Part shown: positions 39,946-49,307 of the stretch, piece by piece | Layout: every line of letters begins with the position of its first letter | Position numbering within the stretch: the first letter of the stretch is position 1 | Assembly: GCF_001483965.1 (NCBI RefSeq) | Contig: NZ_CP010796.1 | Location: forward strand, 1 to 64,000 | Origin: Carnobacterium sp. CP1 | GTDB lineage: Bacteria > Bacillota > Bacilli > Lactobacillales > Carnobacteriaceae | Direction: 5' to 3' | DNA: 64,000 nt | Program-made: the position numbers and the translations under genes | The notes under the pieces: generated by a model | What the model saw: the letters and a program-made list of their open reading frames with translations, nothing else | The model's database searches: none | Told to the model about the DNA's origin: nothing

Positions 39946-41049
39946 ATGGATTATTTTAAAAACTCAAAATTAATGTTCTGGACGACTTGGCTGCTGATCG
40001 TAGCTACTTTGATTTTTATATCTTCGAAAATCAATTTTGTTTTTCAGCCGTTGACTACTTTTGTATCGACTTTATTTACCCCCATTTTGGTAGCAGGATT
40101 TCTATATTACCTTTTAAATCCTTTGATTAATTTATTGGAGAAAATAAACATTAAAAGAAAATATGGCATTATCGTTGTTTTGCTTTTATTTTTAGGCAGT
40201 CTTATTTTTCTGATTGTTTCTGTTTTGCCAAATTTAGTTAATCAAATTGGACAATTGATTGCAAGTATCCCAAGTCTCATGCAGTCATTGGAAAAATTTT
40301 CTCAAGATTTAGTTCAACAGCCTTGGTTGGCTGATTTCAACTTAGAAGATTCGATGAATAAAATGGACCTATCCATTGGCAATATAGCGAACAGTGTATT
40401 TTCAGGTATCACCACTAGTATCGGTTCTATTTTCGGAGCGGTAGCAAATACCACAATCGTTATTGTAACTGCTCCAATCATTTTGTTTTATATGTTTAAA
40501 GATGGAAAACACTTCCGTCCAGCCGTTGCTAAATTTTTTCCAAAAGAATACCGCGGACAGATGATTGAATTGCTTGGGCAAATGAACCATACGATCTCTT
40601 CTTATATCAGCGGCCAAGCGTTAGTATGTTTATTAGTAGGAGTGTTTACCTATATTGGTTATTTGATCATAGGGATGCCTTATGCTTTGTTATTAGGCAT
40701 TATTGCAGGAGTTACAAATATCATACCTTATGTTGGACCCTACATCGGTGCAGCACCTGCAGTCATCATCGGATTGACTATTTCTCCCACTAAAGCTTTA
40801 TTAGTAGCATTAGTTGTATTAGTCGTGCAGCAAGTCGACGGGAATTTTATTTCACCGAATGTCATTGGTAAAACGTTGGCTATTCATCCTCTAACGATCA
40901 TTATTATCTTGTTAGTGGCAGGCAACTTAGCGGGTCTCTTAGGCATGATCTTAGGTGTACCTTTTTATGCTGTAGTGAAAACGGTAGTCGTTTATTTGAA
41001 AGACATGATAAATTTAAGAAAAAAGCACCAAAAACCAAAAATGATGTGA
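39946..41049 (+). CDS. AI-2E family transporter (YdbI/PerM-like permease)
   Basis: Seven to eight membrane helices: FWTTWLLIVATLIFISSKI at the N-terminus, two more near residues 35-95, a soluble region with IGQLIASIPSLMQSLEKF, and helices from about residue 160 to the end. The family motif GVTNIIPYVGPYIGAAPAVIIGL is at about residues 262-284, and PNVIGKTLAIHPLTIIIILLVAG follows. 367 residues. Some members export autoinducer-2 and others are ion antiporters, so the substrate is open. It follows the peptidase by 19 bases. Confidence 0.9.
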   Translation: MDYFKNSKLMFWTTWLLIVATLIFISSKINFVFQPLTTFVSTLFTPILVAGFLYYLLNPLINLLEKINIKRKYGIIVVLLLFLGSLIFLIVSVLPNLVNQIGQLIASIPSLMQSLEKFSQDLVQQPWLADFNLEDSMNKMDLSIGNIANSVFSGITTSIGSIFGAVANTTIVIVTAPIILFYMFKDGKHFRPAVAKFFPKEYRGQMIELLGQMNHTISSYISGQALVCLLVGVFTYIGYLIIGMPYALLLGIIAGVTNIIPYVGPYIGAAPAVIIGLTISPTKALLVALVVLVVQQVDGNFISPNVIGKTLAIHPLTIIIILLVAGNLAGLLGMILGVPFYAVVKTVVVYLKDMINLRKKHQKPKMM

Positions 41050-41085
41050 TTTCTAAAAGTTAGAATTTATATTAAGCAGCTAATT

Positions 41086-41136
41086 GGCAGGCATGGATTC
41101 GGTATTGAACCGGATTCATGCCTGCCGATTTTTTCT
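41086..41136 (+). terminator. Terminator after the AI-2E transporter gene
   Basis: GGCAGGCATGGATTCGG pairs with CCGGATTCATGCCTGCC (one or two mismatches), then ATTTTTT. Confidence 0.9.
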
Positions 41137-41193
41137 GTAATTTTCGGGTATGGTACAAAAGTTAAAAAAACTTCGTGAAATTCTTCTTAATGT

Positions 41194-41222
41194 TTGGAAT
41201 TTCCAATTCTTTGTGATATAGT
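41194..41222 (+). promoter_or_regulatory. Promoter of nox
   Basis: TTGGAA (41194-41199), 17 bases, then TGA-TATAGT ending at 41222, an extended -10 box. The -35 box is part of a small palindrome TTGGAATTTCCAA (41194-41206), a possible operator half. Confidence 0.65.
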
Positions 41223-41315
41223 GTACTAAGGTTAAATAAGAAACGCTTAGATTAGCCTTTAGCACACATTAGAATAAACGAATCAATTAGTTGATTCAAT
41301 AGGAGGATACACTAG

Positions 41316-42680
41316 ATGAAAGTAGTAGTAATCGGATGTACGCATGCAGGCACATCAGCTGTTAAAACTATCCTAAATGAAAACCCCGAAGCAGAAGTTG
41401 CAGTATTTGAACGAAATGATAATATCTCATTCTTATCATGTGGAATTGCATTATATGTCGGGGGTGTTGTGAAAGATCCTGCAGGACTATTTTATTCAAA
41501 CCCTGAAGAACTTACTTCAATGGGTGCAAATGTTAAAATGGAACACAACATTAAAGAAATTGATACAGAATCTAAAAAAGTAATTGTAGAAAATTTAAAA
41601 ACAGGCGAAGTTTTCGAAGAAACATATGATAAATTGGTTAATACAACAGGTTCTTGGCCAATTATTCCTCCAATTCCAGGCATTGAGTACAAAAAGATTT
41701 TATTGTGTAAAAACTATACACAAGCAAATGAACTTATTGCTCAAGCTAAAGATGCGAAAAAAATCACAATAGTCGGTGGCGGATATATTGGTATCGAACT
41801 AGTAGAAGCATTTGCTGAATCTGGCAAAGAAGTGACTTTAATTGATGGTTTAGACCGCATTTTAAATAAATATTTGGATAAAGAGTTTACAGATGTATTG
41901 GAAAACGATTTACAAGAACGTGGTATCAAACTAGCTTTAAATCAAGCAGTGAATGGATTTACTGCTAACGAAGCTGGCGAAGTGAAATCTGTTATTACAA
42001 CAGAAGGCGAATACGAAGCTGACTTAGTGGTTATGTGTGTCGGTTTCCGTCCCAACAATGAATTGTTGCAAGGAAAAGTTGATATGTTGCCAAATGGCGC
42101 AATCATCGTAGACGATTATATGAGAACAAGCAATCCAGATATTTATGCTGCTGGAGATAGTTGTGCAGTCAACTACAACCCGAATGGCGGACATGCTTAT
42201 ATTCCGTTAGCTACAAATGCCGTACGGATGGGAATGTTAGTTGGGAAGAATATTGTAGAACCAAAAGTTAAGTATAGAGGTACACAATCAACTTCTGGTT
42301 TGTATTTATTTGGATATAACATCGGTTCAACAGGAGTCACCACAAGTGGAGCGCCGCATTTTGATTTAGAGGTACGTTCGGTCTTAGTGAAAGACAACTA
42401 CCGTCCAGAATTTATGCCGACAACTGAAGAAGTATTGATGCAATTGGTCTATGAAGTAGGAACAACACGAATTGTTGGTGGACAAATCATGTCTAAATAT
42501 GATGTGACACAATCTGCAAACACATTATCATTAGCCATTCAAAATAAAATGACTATTGAAGATTTAGCTTATGTTGATTTCTTCTTCCAACCTCATTTTG
42601 ACCGTCCATGGAACTACTTGAATATACTTGCGCAAGCAGCTGTAGAACAAGAAAGAAAATTAGCTGAAGAAACTAAATAA
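41316..42680 (+). CDS. nox: NADH oxidase, FAD-dependent (water-forming Nox type)
   Basis: Removes oxygen and regenerates NAD+ by four-electron reduction of O2 to water. FAD-binding N-terminus VVVIGCTHAGTSAVK with His10, the redox Cys42 in SFLSCGIALYVGG, the NADH-binding motif ITIVGGGYIGIELVEAF, the second FAD motif ADLVVMCVGFRPN and NPDIYAAGDSCAVNY, and the dimer domain at the C-terminus. 454 residues. AGGAGG ribosome site. A CoA-disulfide reductase is the closest alternative family, but length and the Cys42 context fit Nox. Confidence 0.92.
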   Translation: MKVVVIGCTHAGTSAVKTILNENPEAEVAVFERNDNISFLSCGIALYVGGVVKDPAGLFYSNPEELTSMGANVKMEHNIKEIDTESKKVIVENLKTGEVFEETYDKLVNTTGSWPIIPPIPGIEYKKILLCKNYTQANELIAQAKDAKKITIVGGGYIGIELVEAFAESGKEVTLIDGLDRILNKYLDKEFTDVLENDLQERGIKLALNQAVNGFTANEAGEVKSVITTEGEYEADLVVMCVGFRPNNELLQGKVDMLPNGAIIVDDYMRTSNPDIYAAGDSCAVNYNPNGGHAYIPLATNAVRMGMLVGKNIVEPKVKYRGTQSTSGLYLFGYNIGSTGVTTSGAPHFDLEVRSVLVKDNYRPEFMPTTEEVLMQLVYEVGTTRIVGGQIMSKYDVTQSANTLSLAIQNKMTIEDLAYVDFFFQPHFDRPWNYLNILAQAAVEQERKLAEETK

Positions 42681-42706
42681 AAGCTGCTTTATATCAAAGC
42701 AGCAGC

Positions 42707-42745
42707 AAAGGCCTGCTGTTCTTTCGAACAGCAGGCCTTTTTATA
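42707..42745 (+). terminator. Terminator after nox
   Basis: AAAGGCCTGCTGTTC (42707-42721) pairs exactly with GAACAGCAGGCCTTT (42726-42740), loop TTTC. A smaller hairpin (AGCTGCTTT, AAAGCAGC) lies just before it at 42682-42702. Confidence 0.95.
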
Positions 42746-42757
42746 AGGAGAAAGAGT

Positions 42758-43324
42758 ATGAAAAAAATAAAGATAAATAAAAAAATCCTTTCAGGCATAA
42801 TTGCACTTCTTATTGCAGGAATAGGAAACTATGTGATCAATGAAGAACCGAGTCTTCCTTATTCCGGGCAATCAGTAGAAAATCAATTATCAGTCGAATT
42901 GGAACGTGTCATTGATGGAGATACATTGGTCTTTAGTGATGGAAGCCAAGAACAAAAATTGCGTTTGCTGTTAATTGATACGCCGGAAAGCAGCAGAACC
43001 AAAACGGGCTCCAGTCAGCCCTATGGCAAAGAAGCAAAAGAATTTTTAATAACCTACTTAGAAGGAAAGAACTTGACTATTGAATATGAAGACACACATG
43101 AACGACTTGATACTTATGATCGAGTTTTGGCTTATCTTTTTGCTGATGGAGAACTGGTTCAAGAAGTGCTTGTTCGTGAAGGTTTAGCCAGGGTAGGATA
43201 CGAAAAAGGCAATGAACTTTATCTGTCCCGTTTGCAGAGTGCTGAGCAAACAGCAATAGAAAAAAAGGTGAACATTTGGTCAATTGAAGGGTATGTCGGA
43301 AAATACGGGTTTAACAAAAAGTAA
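42758..43324 (+). CDS. Thermonuclease family protein (SNase-like), membrane-anchored or secreted
   Basis: A basic N-terminus (KKIKINKKI) with a hydrophobic helix LSGIIALLIAGIGNYVI acts as signal or anchor, so the nuclease works outside the cell. The staphylococcal-nuclease core has VIDGDTLVF, LRLLLIDTPESS (catalytic Arg and metal Asp), then EDTHERLDTYDRVLAYLF (Glu and Arg of the active site). 188 residues. AAGGAGA upstream. Likely roles are nucleotide scavenging or attack on extracellular DNA. All key residues appear present. Confidence 0.93.
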   Translation: MKKIKINKKILSGIIALLIAGIGNYVINEEPSLPYSGQSVENQLSVELERVIDGDTLVFSDGSQEQKLRLLLIDTPESSRTKTGSSQPYGKEAKEFLITYLEGKNLTIEYEDTHERLDTYDRVLAYLFADGELVQEVLVREGLARVGYEKGNELYLSRLQSAEQTAIEKKVNIWSIEGYVGKYGFNKK

Positions 43325-43352
43325 AAAAAATTAAACTTAATCTATATGTGTA

Positions 43353-43361
43353 TGCTATAAT
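43353..43361 (+). promoter_or_regulatory. Extended -10 promoter upstream of prfC
   Basis: TGC-TATAAT at 43353-43361, with no strong -35. A TTGACA lies downstream near 43416, but its spacing to the next TATAAA is about 20 bases, so it is less convincing. Confidence 0.5.
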
Positions 43362-43482
43362 AATTTGGTTAATGATAAAAATAGATGAGATAACTAATGA
43401 GATAGAAAAGGGTGTTGACATGTAACGACATGCCGGTAACTATAAATAATGATAAATAAACAACTTAAATGAGGGATTAATA

Positions 43483-45066
43483 ATGGAACAATATTTAAAA
43501 GATGAAGTGGCGTCGCGAAGAACATTTGCGATCATTTCCCATCCGGATGCGGGTAAAACAACGATAACAGAACAGTTGCTGCTTTTTGGAGGAGCTATTC
43601 GCCAAGCTGGTACAGTAAAGGGTAAAAAAACAGGCAAGTTTGCAACTTCAGACTGGATGGAAATTGAAAAACAACGTGGTATTTCAGTTACTAGTTCGGT
43701 AATGCAATTTGAGTACAAAGAGAAGAAAATAAATATCTTGGATACACCAGGACATGAAGACTTTTCAGAAGATACGTATCGAACATTAATGGCCGTCGAC
43801 AGTGCCGTTATGGTGATTGACAGCGGTAAAGGAATTGAACCTCAAACGAAGAAGCTTTTTCAAGTTTGCCGTATGCGTGGGATTCCTATTTTTACGTTTA
43901 TTAATAAACTGGATCGAGATGGAAAAGAACCGCTGGAATTATTAGAAGAATTGGAAGAAGTTTTAGAAATCGATTCTTATCCAATGAATTGGCCAATTGG
44001 TATGGGAAGAGGCTTATTAGGTTTATATGACAACTACAATAAACGCATTGAAATTCACCGTCCAGAAGTAAATGGTAAAGACAATGAGAGAGTTGTTGAA
44101 TTAAATGCAGCCGGAGAAATTGAAGGCGACCATCCTATTAAAAAGTCTTCTTTATACACACAAGCTTTAGAAGACATTGAATTGTTGAATGAAGCGGGAA
44201 ATGCTTTTTCAGAAGAGAAAATCGCTAATGGCGAACTAACTCCTGTCTTCTTTGGTTCAGCGCTAACGAATTTTGGTGTCCAAACATTTTTAGACACTTT
44301 TCTTGAGTTTGCACCAAGTCCAACAGCGCACAAAGATACAGCAGGGGAAGAAGTCGATCCTTACACAAATGAGTTTTCAGGATTCGTCTTTAAAATTCAA
44401 GCTAACATGAATCCGGCCCATCGTGACCGTATTGCCTTTATCCGGATTTGTTCGGGTGAATTTGATCGAGGGATGGATGTCACACTGGCAAGAACGAAAA
44501 AGAAAATAAAACTGTCTAATTCAACTCAGTTTATGGCTGAAAGCCGCGAGACAGTTCAACGAGCGGTAGCTGGAGATATCATCGGTCTTTACGATACGGG
44601 AAATTTCCAAATTGGAGATACTATTTTCGAGGGCAAATTAAATGTTGAATTTGAGAAATTGCCACAATTTACACCTGAACTTTTTATGAAAGTTTCTGCT
44701 AAAAACGTCATGAAGCAAAAATCATTCCATAAAGGAGTTCAACAGCTTGTTCAAGAAGGAGCCATCCAATTATATAAAACATACCATACAGAAGATTATA
44801 TTCTTGGGGCAGTGGGGCAGTTACAGTTTGAAGTATTTCAATACCGGATGTTACATGAATACAATTCAGAAGTGATCATGACTCCAATTGGAAGCAAAAT
44901 TGCCCGCTGGATCAAACCAGAAGATTTAGATGTCAATATGTCTTCTAGTCGTAATTTATTGGTACGCGATCGCTACGATCATCCGTTATTCTTATTTGAG
45001 AATCAATTTGCCATGCGATGGTTTGCGGATAAATATCCGAATGTAGAGTTGTCTTCGCTGTTGTAA
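43483..45066 (+). CDS. prfC: Peptide chain release factor 3
   Basis: Translational GTPase that frees RF1/RF2 from the ribosome after termination. G1 HPDAGKTT, switch region [18 protein letters not shown]3 [13 protein letters not shown]4 FINKLDRDG, then domain II and a C-terminal domain with [15 protein letters not shown]. 527 residues, full length. ATGAGGG ribosome site with ATG at 43483. It stands alone, with its own promoter and a weak terminator. Confidence 0.97.
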   Translation: MEQYLKDEVASRRTFAIISHPDAGKTTITEQLLLFGGAIRQAGTVKGKKTGKFATSDWMEIEKQRGISVTSSVMQFEYKEKKINILDTPGHEDFSEDTYRTLMAVDSAVMVIDSGKGIEPQTKKLFQVCRMRGIPIFTFINKLDRDGKEPLELLEELEEVLEIDSYPMNWPIGMGRGLLGLYDNYNKRIEIHRPEVNGKDNERVVELNAAGEIEGDHPIKKSSLYTQALEDIELLNEAGNAFSEEKIANGELTPVFFGSALTNFGVQTFLDTFLEFAPSPTAHKDTAGEEVDPYTNEFSGFVFKIQANMNPAHRDRIAFIRICSGEFDRGMDVTLARTKKKIKLSNSTQFMAESRETVQRAVAGDIIGLYDTGNFQIGDTIFEGKLNVEFEKLPQFTPELFMKVSAKNVMKQKSFHKGVQQLVQEGAIQLYKTYHTEDYILGAVGQLQFEVFQYRMLHEYNSEVIMTPIGSKIARWIKPEDLDVNMSSSRNLLVRDRYDHPLFLFENQFAMRWFADKYPNVELSSLL

Positions 45067-45116
45067 GCTGCAGCCATCAATTTTTGAAAATAAGTACTAA
45101 ATTTTTTGAGTTTTTG

Positions 45117-45168
45117 ATAAGAGACCAAGTTATGCTGATGTATACAGTTGCTTGGTCTTTTTAACGTT
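45117..45168 (+). terminator. Terminator after prfC
   Basis: AAGAGACCAAG pairs with CTTGGTCTTTTT around a loop of about 20 bases. Confidence 0.65.
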
Positions 45169-45255
45169 GATCAGGGCAGGACAAAACAGAAAAACGGAAA
45201 ACCCTTACATTAATTGTTATACTTTATTTAAATTAATAGACAGGAGGGGTTCATA

Positions 45256-45501
45256 TTGAATCAAGAAGAATTAAGAAATGAAATTATTTCTATTTATAAA
45301 AGCGGAGAGGGTATAAAAGAAAAAATGGATGGTCTTAAGGGGACGCTTTCTGATGGAGATATCGTAGATGCTGTGGAGCATCTCTATGATGAAGGAATCC
45401 TAGCCTTAAAGCCCGGAAAAGATGCATTTGTCTCGGGAAGCAGAGCCGAAGATAATAGTGTAGTGCTGTTCTGGCCGGAAGCTTTAGAATACAAAAACTA
45501 G
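45256..45501 (+). CDS. Small hypothetical protein, 81 residues
   Basis: TTG start at 45256 with a strong AGGAGGGG 7-9 bases upstream. An acidic, soluble protein beginning NQEELRNEIISIYKSGEGIKEKMDGLKGTL and ending VVLFWPEALEYKN (seen in parts). The middle (LSDGDIVDAVEHLYDEGILALKPGKDAFV) looks like a short winged-helix or helical-hairpin fold, but no known family is recognised. There are no membrane segments or cysteines. It is monocistronic, with a terminator about 100 bases on. Translation is likely because of the ribosome site and even codon use. Confidence 0.65.
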   Translation: MNQEELRNEIISIYKSGEGIKEKMDGLKGTLSDGDIVDAVEHLYDEGILALKPGKDAFVSGSRAEDNSVVLFWPEALEYKN

Positions 45502-45604
45502 GTGCAGCTGAATTGACTGTATTGGAAAATGAGTAAGTCGTCTAATGAAAGATGATAATTGTCGCTGTTCTGATTTTTTAGTATCAAATTTAAGAGACTC
45601 AAGA

Positions 45605-45645
45605 ATAAAAAGAACGCCTTCAAAAAAAAGGCGTTCTTTTTATTA
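45605..45645. terminator. Terminator between the small 81-residue gene and the DUF1827 gene
   Basis: AAAAAGAACGCCTT (45607-45620) pairs with AAGGCGTTCTTTTT (45628-45641). It can serve both converging genes. Confidence 0.9.
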
Positions 45646-45692
45646 AGCTTAACAAAAAAATAAAAAAGAGCAAAAAATAATGCAATCAGCTG

Positions 45693-45974
45693 CTAGTCGT
45701 TAACAGGTATTGAAAGCTCAACAATATTAGGTGCATGCAAAATGTCTACATTATTTGGTGTAGTTTGTAAAATATGATCAATAGCGTACTGTATTTCTGC
45801 ATTTTTAATATTGCGTTCTTTATTTAATAAAAGAACGTCTTTATGAGTAGGAGCACCTGAAAAAACTACCGTAGTTGGACCTAAAGAATAGACTTTAATA
45901 AAGTTGGCATCTGTATTTCCAAGTTGTTCCGTTACTAAAGCTGTATGGTTATTTGTGACATCAATTAATTTCAT
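45693..45974 (-). CDS. DUF1827-family protein
   Basis: 93 residues, starting MKLIDVTNNHTALVTEQLGNTDANFIKVYSLG and ending with NIVELSIPVND (seen in parts). AAAGAGGTG ribosome site on the minus strand. Soluble, with alternating strand-helix pattern. The DUF1827 family is seen in lactic acid bacteria beside clpE (from memory), which is what is found here. Function unknown. Confidence 0.8.
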   Translation of the reverse strand: MKLIDVTNNHTALVTEQLGNTDANFIKVYSLGPTTVVFSGAPTHKDVLLLNKERNIKNAEIQYAIDHILQTTPNNVDILHAPNIVELSIPVND

Positions 45975-46163
45975 TGCAGTTCACCTCTTTTTATAACGTA
46001 TATGTTAAGAGTATTATATAATTAAAACCGGCTAAACTCAAAGCATATTAGCTGAATCATTGTTTTTTCATATTGAAAATAAGAAAGCTATCACTTTTAA
46101 CAGAGATTTAATAATTAATGTTCTATAAAACAGATAGTCAATACAGAGTGCAAATGAAAAAAC

Positions 46164-46205
46164 AAAAAAACGAGCTTGAGAAAAGTCTCAAACTCGTTTT
46201 AATCA
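46164..46205 (-). terminator. Terminator after clpE
   Basis: AAAACGAG-C-TTGAGA pairs with TCTCAA-A-CTCGTTTT, loop AAAG. It lies just past the clpE stop on the minus strand. Confidence 0.85.
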
Positions 46206-46209
46206 ATAA

Positions 46210-48447
46210 TTAGTTTTCTTTAGTATCGTTTTGATGGGTTTGAACGATAGAAGGTTCTGTTTGTCTAGCGTTTACGACTATTTCACCAGCATCATTGACT
46301 GTAGCGACCAAGTCCTTGCTTTCAGGGTGGTCAAGATAGAAGTCAGCAATGCGATCTTCTATTTGTTCTTGAATAACACGGCGCAATGGACGAGCCCCTA
46401 ATTGAGGATCATAACCTAGTTCAGTTAATTTTTCTTTCGCCTGTTGATCTGCTTCAATTGAAATGTTTTGGTCTTTCAACATCTCATTAACATCATGCAG
46501 CATTAGATCCACGATGACAAGCAGGTGCTCCTTCTTTAAAGAATTGAATTCAACGATCGCATCGAAGCGGTTAATGAATTCAGGTTTAAAGAAATCAGTG
46601 AGCTGATTTAAAACGGATTTTTGATTTCCTTTAGAAGCGGCAGCAAAACCGACATTAGCTTCCACAGATCCTGTGCCAGCATTACTCGTCATAATGATAA
46701 TAGTGTCTTTAAAGCTGACTGTGCGTCCTTGTGCATCGGTTAAACGACCATCTTCCAAAATTTGCAAGAACATATGCAAGACATCTGGATGGGCTTTTTC
46801 GATTTCGTCCAATAGTAAAATACTATAAGGATTATGACGAACTTTTTCAGTCAATTGTCCAGCTTCATCATATCCAACATATCCTGGAGGAGAACCGATC
46901 AGCTTAGCAACACTGTGTTTTTCCATATATTCACTCATATCGAATCGGATATAAGCTTCTTTATTTCCAAATAACTCTAGCGCCAATTGTTTGGCTAGCT
47001 CTGTCTTACCAACACCAGTTGGCCCTACGAATAAGAAAGAACCAATTGGGCGATTTTTCTTGTTCAATCCAATACGGCTTCTGCGAATAGCTTTGGAAAT
47101 TTTATCAATTGCTTGATCCTGTCCAATCACATGTTTGCTTAATTCCGTACCTAAGTTTCTTAATTGGGTTTGTTCTTTTTCTTTTAATTCCCCAACTGGG
47201 ATATTGGTTTTCATTTCAATAATATTGACCATATCTTGTTCAGTCACAACCGGGCGTTCCGAATCGGGTTGTTGTTGATCGCGCATTGCCGCAAATTTAG
47301 TTGCTTGGTCACGATAAAAAGCGGCTTTTTCATAATCTTCTTGCTGTAAAGCTAATTGTTTCTGATGTGCAGCTTCAGCAATTTTATCTTCAATCATTTT
47401 TGGATCGATTGCTTGAATCGTCAAGTTTTTCTTAGAACCGGATTCGTCTAGCAAATCAATTGCTTTATCTGGCAAGAAACGATCTTGGATGTAGCGATGT
47501 GATAGCATGACGGCATCTTTAATGGCTTCATCCGTATAAGCGACTTGATGGTAATCTTCATATTTCTTTTGAATTCCTTTTAGAATCGCGACTGTTTCAT
47601 CAACAGTCGGTTCGCTTACCCGGACAGGCTGCATCCGTCTTTCTAAAGCAGCGTCTTTTTCGATTGAACGGTATTCTTTTAATGTTGTTGCACCGACCAT
47701 CTGCAATTCGCCACGCGCTAATGCTGGTTTCAAAATATTTCCGGCATCCATGCTGCCTTCAGCACTACCAGCACCAACTATTTCATGCACTTCATCAATA
47801 AAGAGAATGATTTGCGGATTCTTTTTCAACTCATCGATCAATTGTTGCATCCGCTCTTCAAACTGTCCCCGGATACCGGTTCCTTGAACAAGAGAAGCTA
47901 CATCAAGACGAATAACTTCTTTATCCATTAGTTTTTGAGGAACTTCTGCGTCAACGATTTTTTGAGCTAGTCCTTCAACGACTGCCGTTTTACCAACCCC
48001 AGGTTCGCCAATTAAAACTGGATTATTTTTTGTTCGACGATTTAGAATCTCAATGACTCGTTCGATTTCTTTATCTCGTCCGATAATAGGATCGATAGCT
48101 CCAGTTCTAGCTAAATCTGTTAAATTCGTACCGTATTCGCCTAATAAACCACTTTTTTTATTAGTAGGCGGTTGTCCGTTTCCGGAATTGCCGCCACTTT
48201 GAGTCGGTGGTACACCTTGACCAGTTGGATTTTGCATAGAACGGAAGAAGTTATCCAATCCGCCGAATCCAAAAGGATCTTGAGGTGTAGGACGATTATT
48301 TCTGGAACTTCCACTTTCATTAGCGTTTTTTAGTAGTTGATAACAATTTTGGCAAATATCTAATTGACCTTTTTGGCCATTCATATTTGTATATAAATGA
48401 ATTGTTGCATCTCGTTGATTACAGTTTTGACATAACATAACATGCAC
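46210..48447 (-). CDS. clpE: ATP-dependent Clp protease ATPase subunit ClpE
   Basis: Hsp100 unfoldase that feeds proteins to ClpP, made mainly under heat and protein stress. The N-terminal zinc finger CQNC and CQNC, 22 residues apart, identifies ClpE rather than ClpC. A Gly/Asn/Pro-rich linker follows. First ATPase: [30 protein letters not shown]-like coiled segment ([15 protein letters not shown]) is in the middle. Second ATPase: [28 protein letters not shown]. 745 residues. The start may be 48447 or 48438 (MLCQNC). Upstream lie two CtsR operators. Confidence 0.96.
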   Translation of the reverse strand: MHVMLCQNCNQRDATIHLYTNMNGQKGQLDICQNCYQLLKNANESGSSRNNRPTPQDPFGFGGLDNFFRSMQNPTGQGVPPTQSGGNSGNGQPPTNKKSGLLGEYGTNLTDLARTGAIDPIIGRDKEIERVIEILNRRTKNNPVLIGEPGVGKTAVVEGLAQKIVDAEVPQKLMDKEVIRLDVASLVQGTGIRGQFEERMQQLIDELKKNPQIILFIDEVHEIVGAGSAEGSMDAGNILKPALARGELQMVGATTLKEYRSIEKDAALERRMQPVRVSEPTVDETVAILKGIQKKYEDYHQVAYTDEAIKDAVMLSHRYIQDRFLPDKAIDLLDESGSKKNLTIQAIDPKMIEDKIAEAAHQKQLALQQEDYEKAAFYRDQATKFAAMRDQQQPDSERPVVTEQDMVNIIEMKTNIPVGELKEKEQTQLRNLGTELSKHVIGQDQAIDKISKAIRRSRIGLNKKNRPIGSFLFVGPTGVGKTELAKQLALELFGNKEAYIRFDMSEYMEKHSVAKLIGSPPGYVGYDEAGQLTEKVRHNPYSILLLDEIEKAHPDVLHMFLQILEDGRLTDAQGRTVSFKDTIIIMTSNAGTGSVEANVGFAAASKGNQKSVLNQLTDFFKPEFINRFDAIVEFNSLKKEHLLVIVDLMLHDVNEMLKDQNISIEADQQAKEKLTELGYDPQLGARPLRRVIQEQIEDRIADFYLDHPESKDLVATVNDAGEIVVNARQTEPSIVQTHQNDTKEN

Positions 48448-48523
48448 AACCTTTCAGTAATTAAAGTTTACAAGAAAAGGGCGGATGAACGATTCAGTAC
48501 TGGAGAATTGAAAATCAACTGTA

Positions 48524-48590
48524 CATGACCTTTCTCTGACCTTCCCTGACCTTATGTTCTTATTATACACTGACCTTGTCTGACTTTCAA
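48524..48590 (-). promoter_or_regulatory. clpE promoter flanked by two CtsR operators
   Basis: On the minus strand TTGAAA (48585-48590), 17 bases, then TATAAT (48562-48567). The spacer holds AGTCAGACAAGGTCAGT (48569-48585), two CtsR heptads 10 bases apart. Downstream of the -10 lie three heptads, GGTCAGG, GGTCAGA and GGTCATG, in 48524-48553, spaced 10 and 11 bases. CtsR, the class III heat-shock repressor, recognises GGTCAAA-type tandem heptads. Here most heptads read GGTCAGN, a small variation. Confidence 0.88.
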
Positions 48591-48662
48591 GTGTAATGCA
48601 CTATCTTTTAGTAAAAAAATGCATTACAATTATAAAGATTAAAAGATGAAAGAAGTGAAGAA

Positions 48663-48854
48663 ATGGAAAGCGGAGAGATGGCAAATGAAGTTGAAAAACT
48701 AATCAATGGAGATTTAAAAGAACTGTTGATAGCAAAAGAAGACTTCATGCAATTCAGAGAAATATGGCTGAACCATGAAAAAAAAGATCAGATTATTGGT
48801 GAAGCAAAGCACAATGGAGAAGTTGTTTTCCGGTATCAAACTTTCGCTGAGTAA
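48663..48854 (+). CDS. Small hypothetical protein, 56-63 residues
   Basis: An acidic, helical protein with VEKLINGDLKELLIAKEDFMQF and KKDQIIGEAKHNGEVVFRYQ. Two starts are possible: ATG 48663 with GAAGTGAAG upstream, or ATG 48681 (MANEVEKL) with GCGGAGAG very close. No family recognised. It lies between the divergent clpE promoter and ptsH and ends about 190 bases before ptsH. Moderate coding support only. Confidence 0.6.
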   Translation: MESGEMANEVEKLINGDLKELLIAKEDFMQFREIWLNHEKKDQIIGEAKHNGEVVFRYQTFAE

Positions 48855-49040
48855 AGAATATACAGGGAAAATACAAAAGAAAAAGAGAAAATGGTTGTAG
48901 AAACTACTTAAAAATGGTAGTCTATAAAGATGAAAGGGTTATTTCATGGAATGTTTGTTTCAATGCGTTTTATTTGGAAGAAACAGTCATTTGAGAGTGG
49001 CCCTGATAAATTATTATTTACTAAAAGGAGATCAAACATT

Positions 49041-49307
49041 ATGGAAAAACGCGATTTTCATGTAATAGCTGAAACAGGGATTCATGCACGTCCTGCAACT
49101 TTATTGGTGCAAACAGCGAGCAAATTCAATTCAGATATCAACCTAGAATATAAAGGTAAATCTGTTAACTTAAAATCTATCATGGGTGTTATGTCTTTAG
49201 GCGTTGGCCAAGGTGCAGAAGTTGTGATTACTGCCGATGGAACTGACGAAGCTGAAGCAATCAACAGCATCGAAGAAACGATGAAGAAAGAAGGTTTAGC
49301 TGAGTAA
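49041..49307 (+). CDS. ptsH: Phosphocarrier protein HPr
   Basis: Carries phosphate from enzyme I to sugar-specific EII components. When phosphorylated at Ser46 by HPr kinase it becomes the CcpA co-repressor. His15 (in GIHARPA) and Ser46 (in [13 protein letters not shown]) are both present at the exact positions. ATG 49041 follows AAAAGGAG; a longer frame to 48930 is not supported. 88 residues. Its stop TAA shares an A with the ptsI ATG. Confidence 0.98.
   Translation: MEKRDFHVIAETGIHARPATLLVQTASKFNSDINLEYKGKSVNLKSIMGVMSLGVGQGAEVVITADGTDEAEAINSIEETMKKEGLAE

Noticed and set aside
41316-42680. CoA-disulfide reductase as identity of the nox gene
   Set aside because: The Cys42 context, length and lactic-acid-bacterium setting fit NADH oxidase better, though the families are close.
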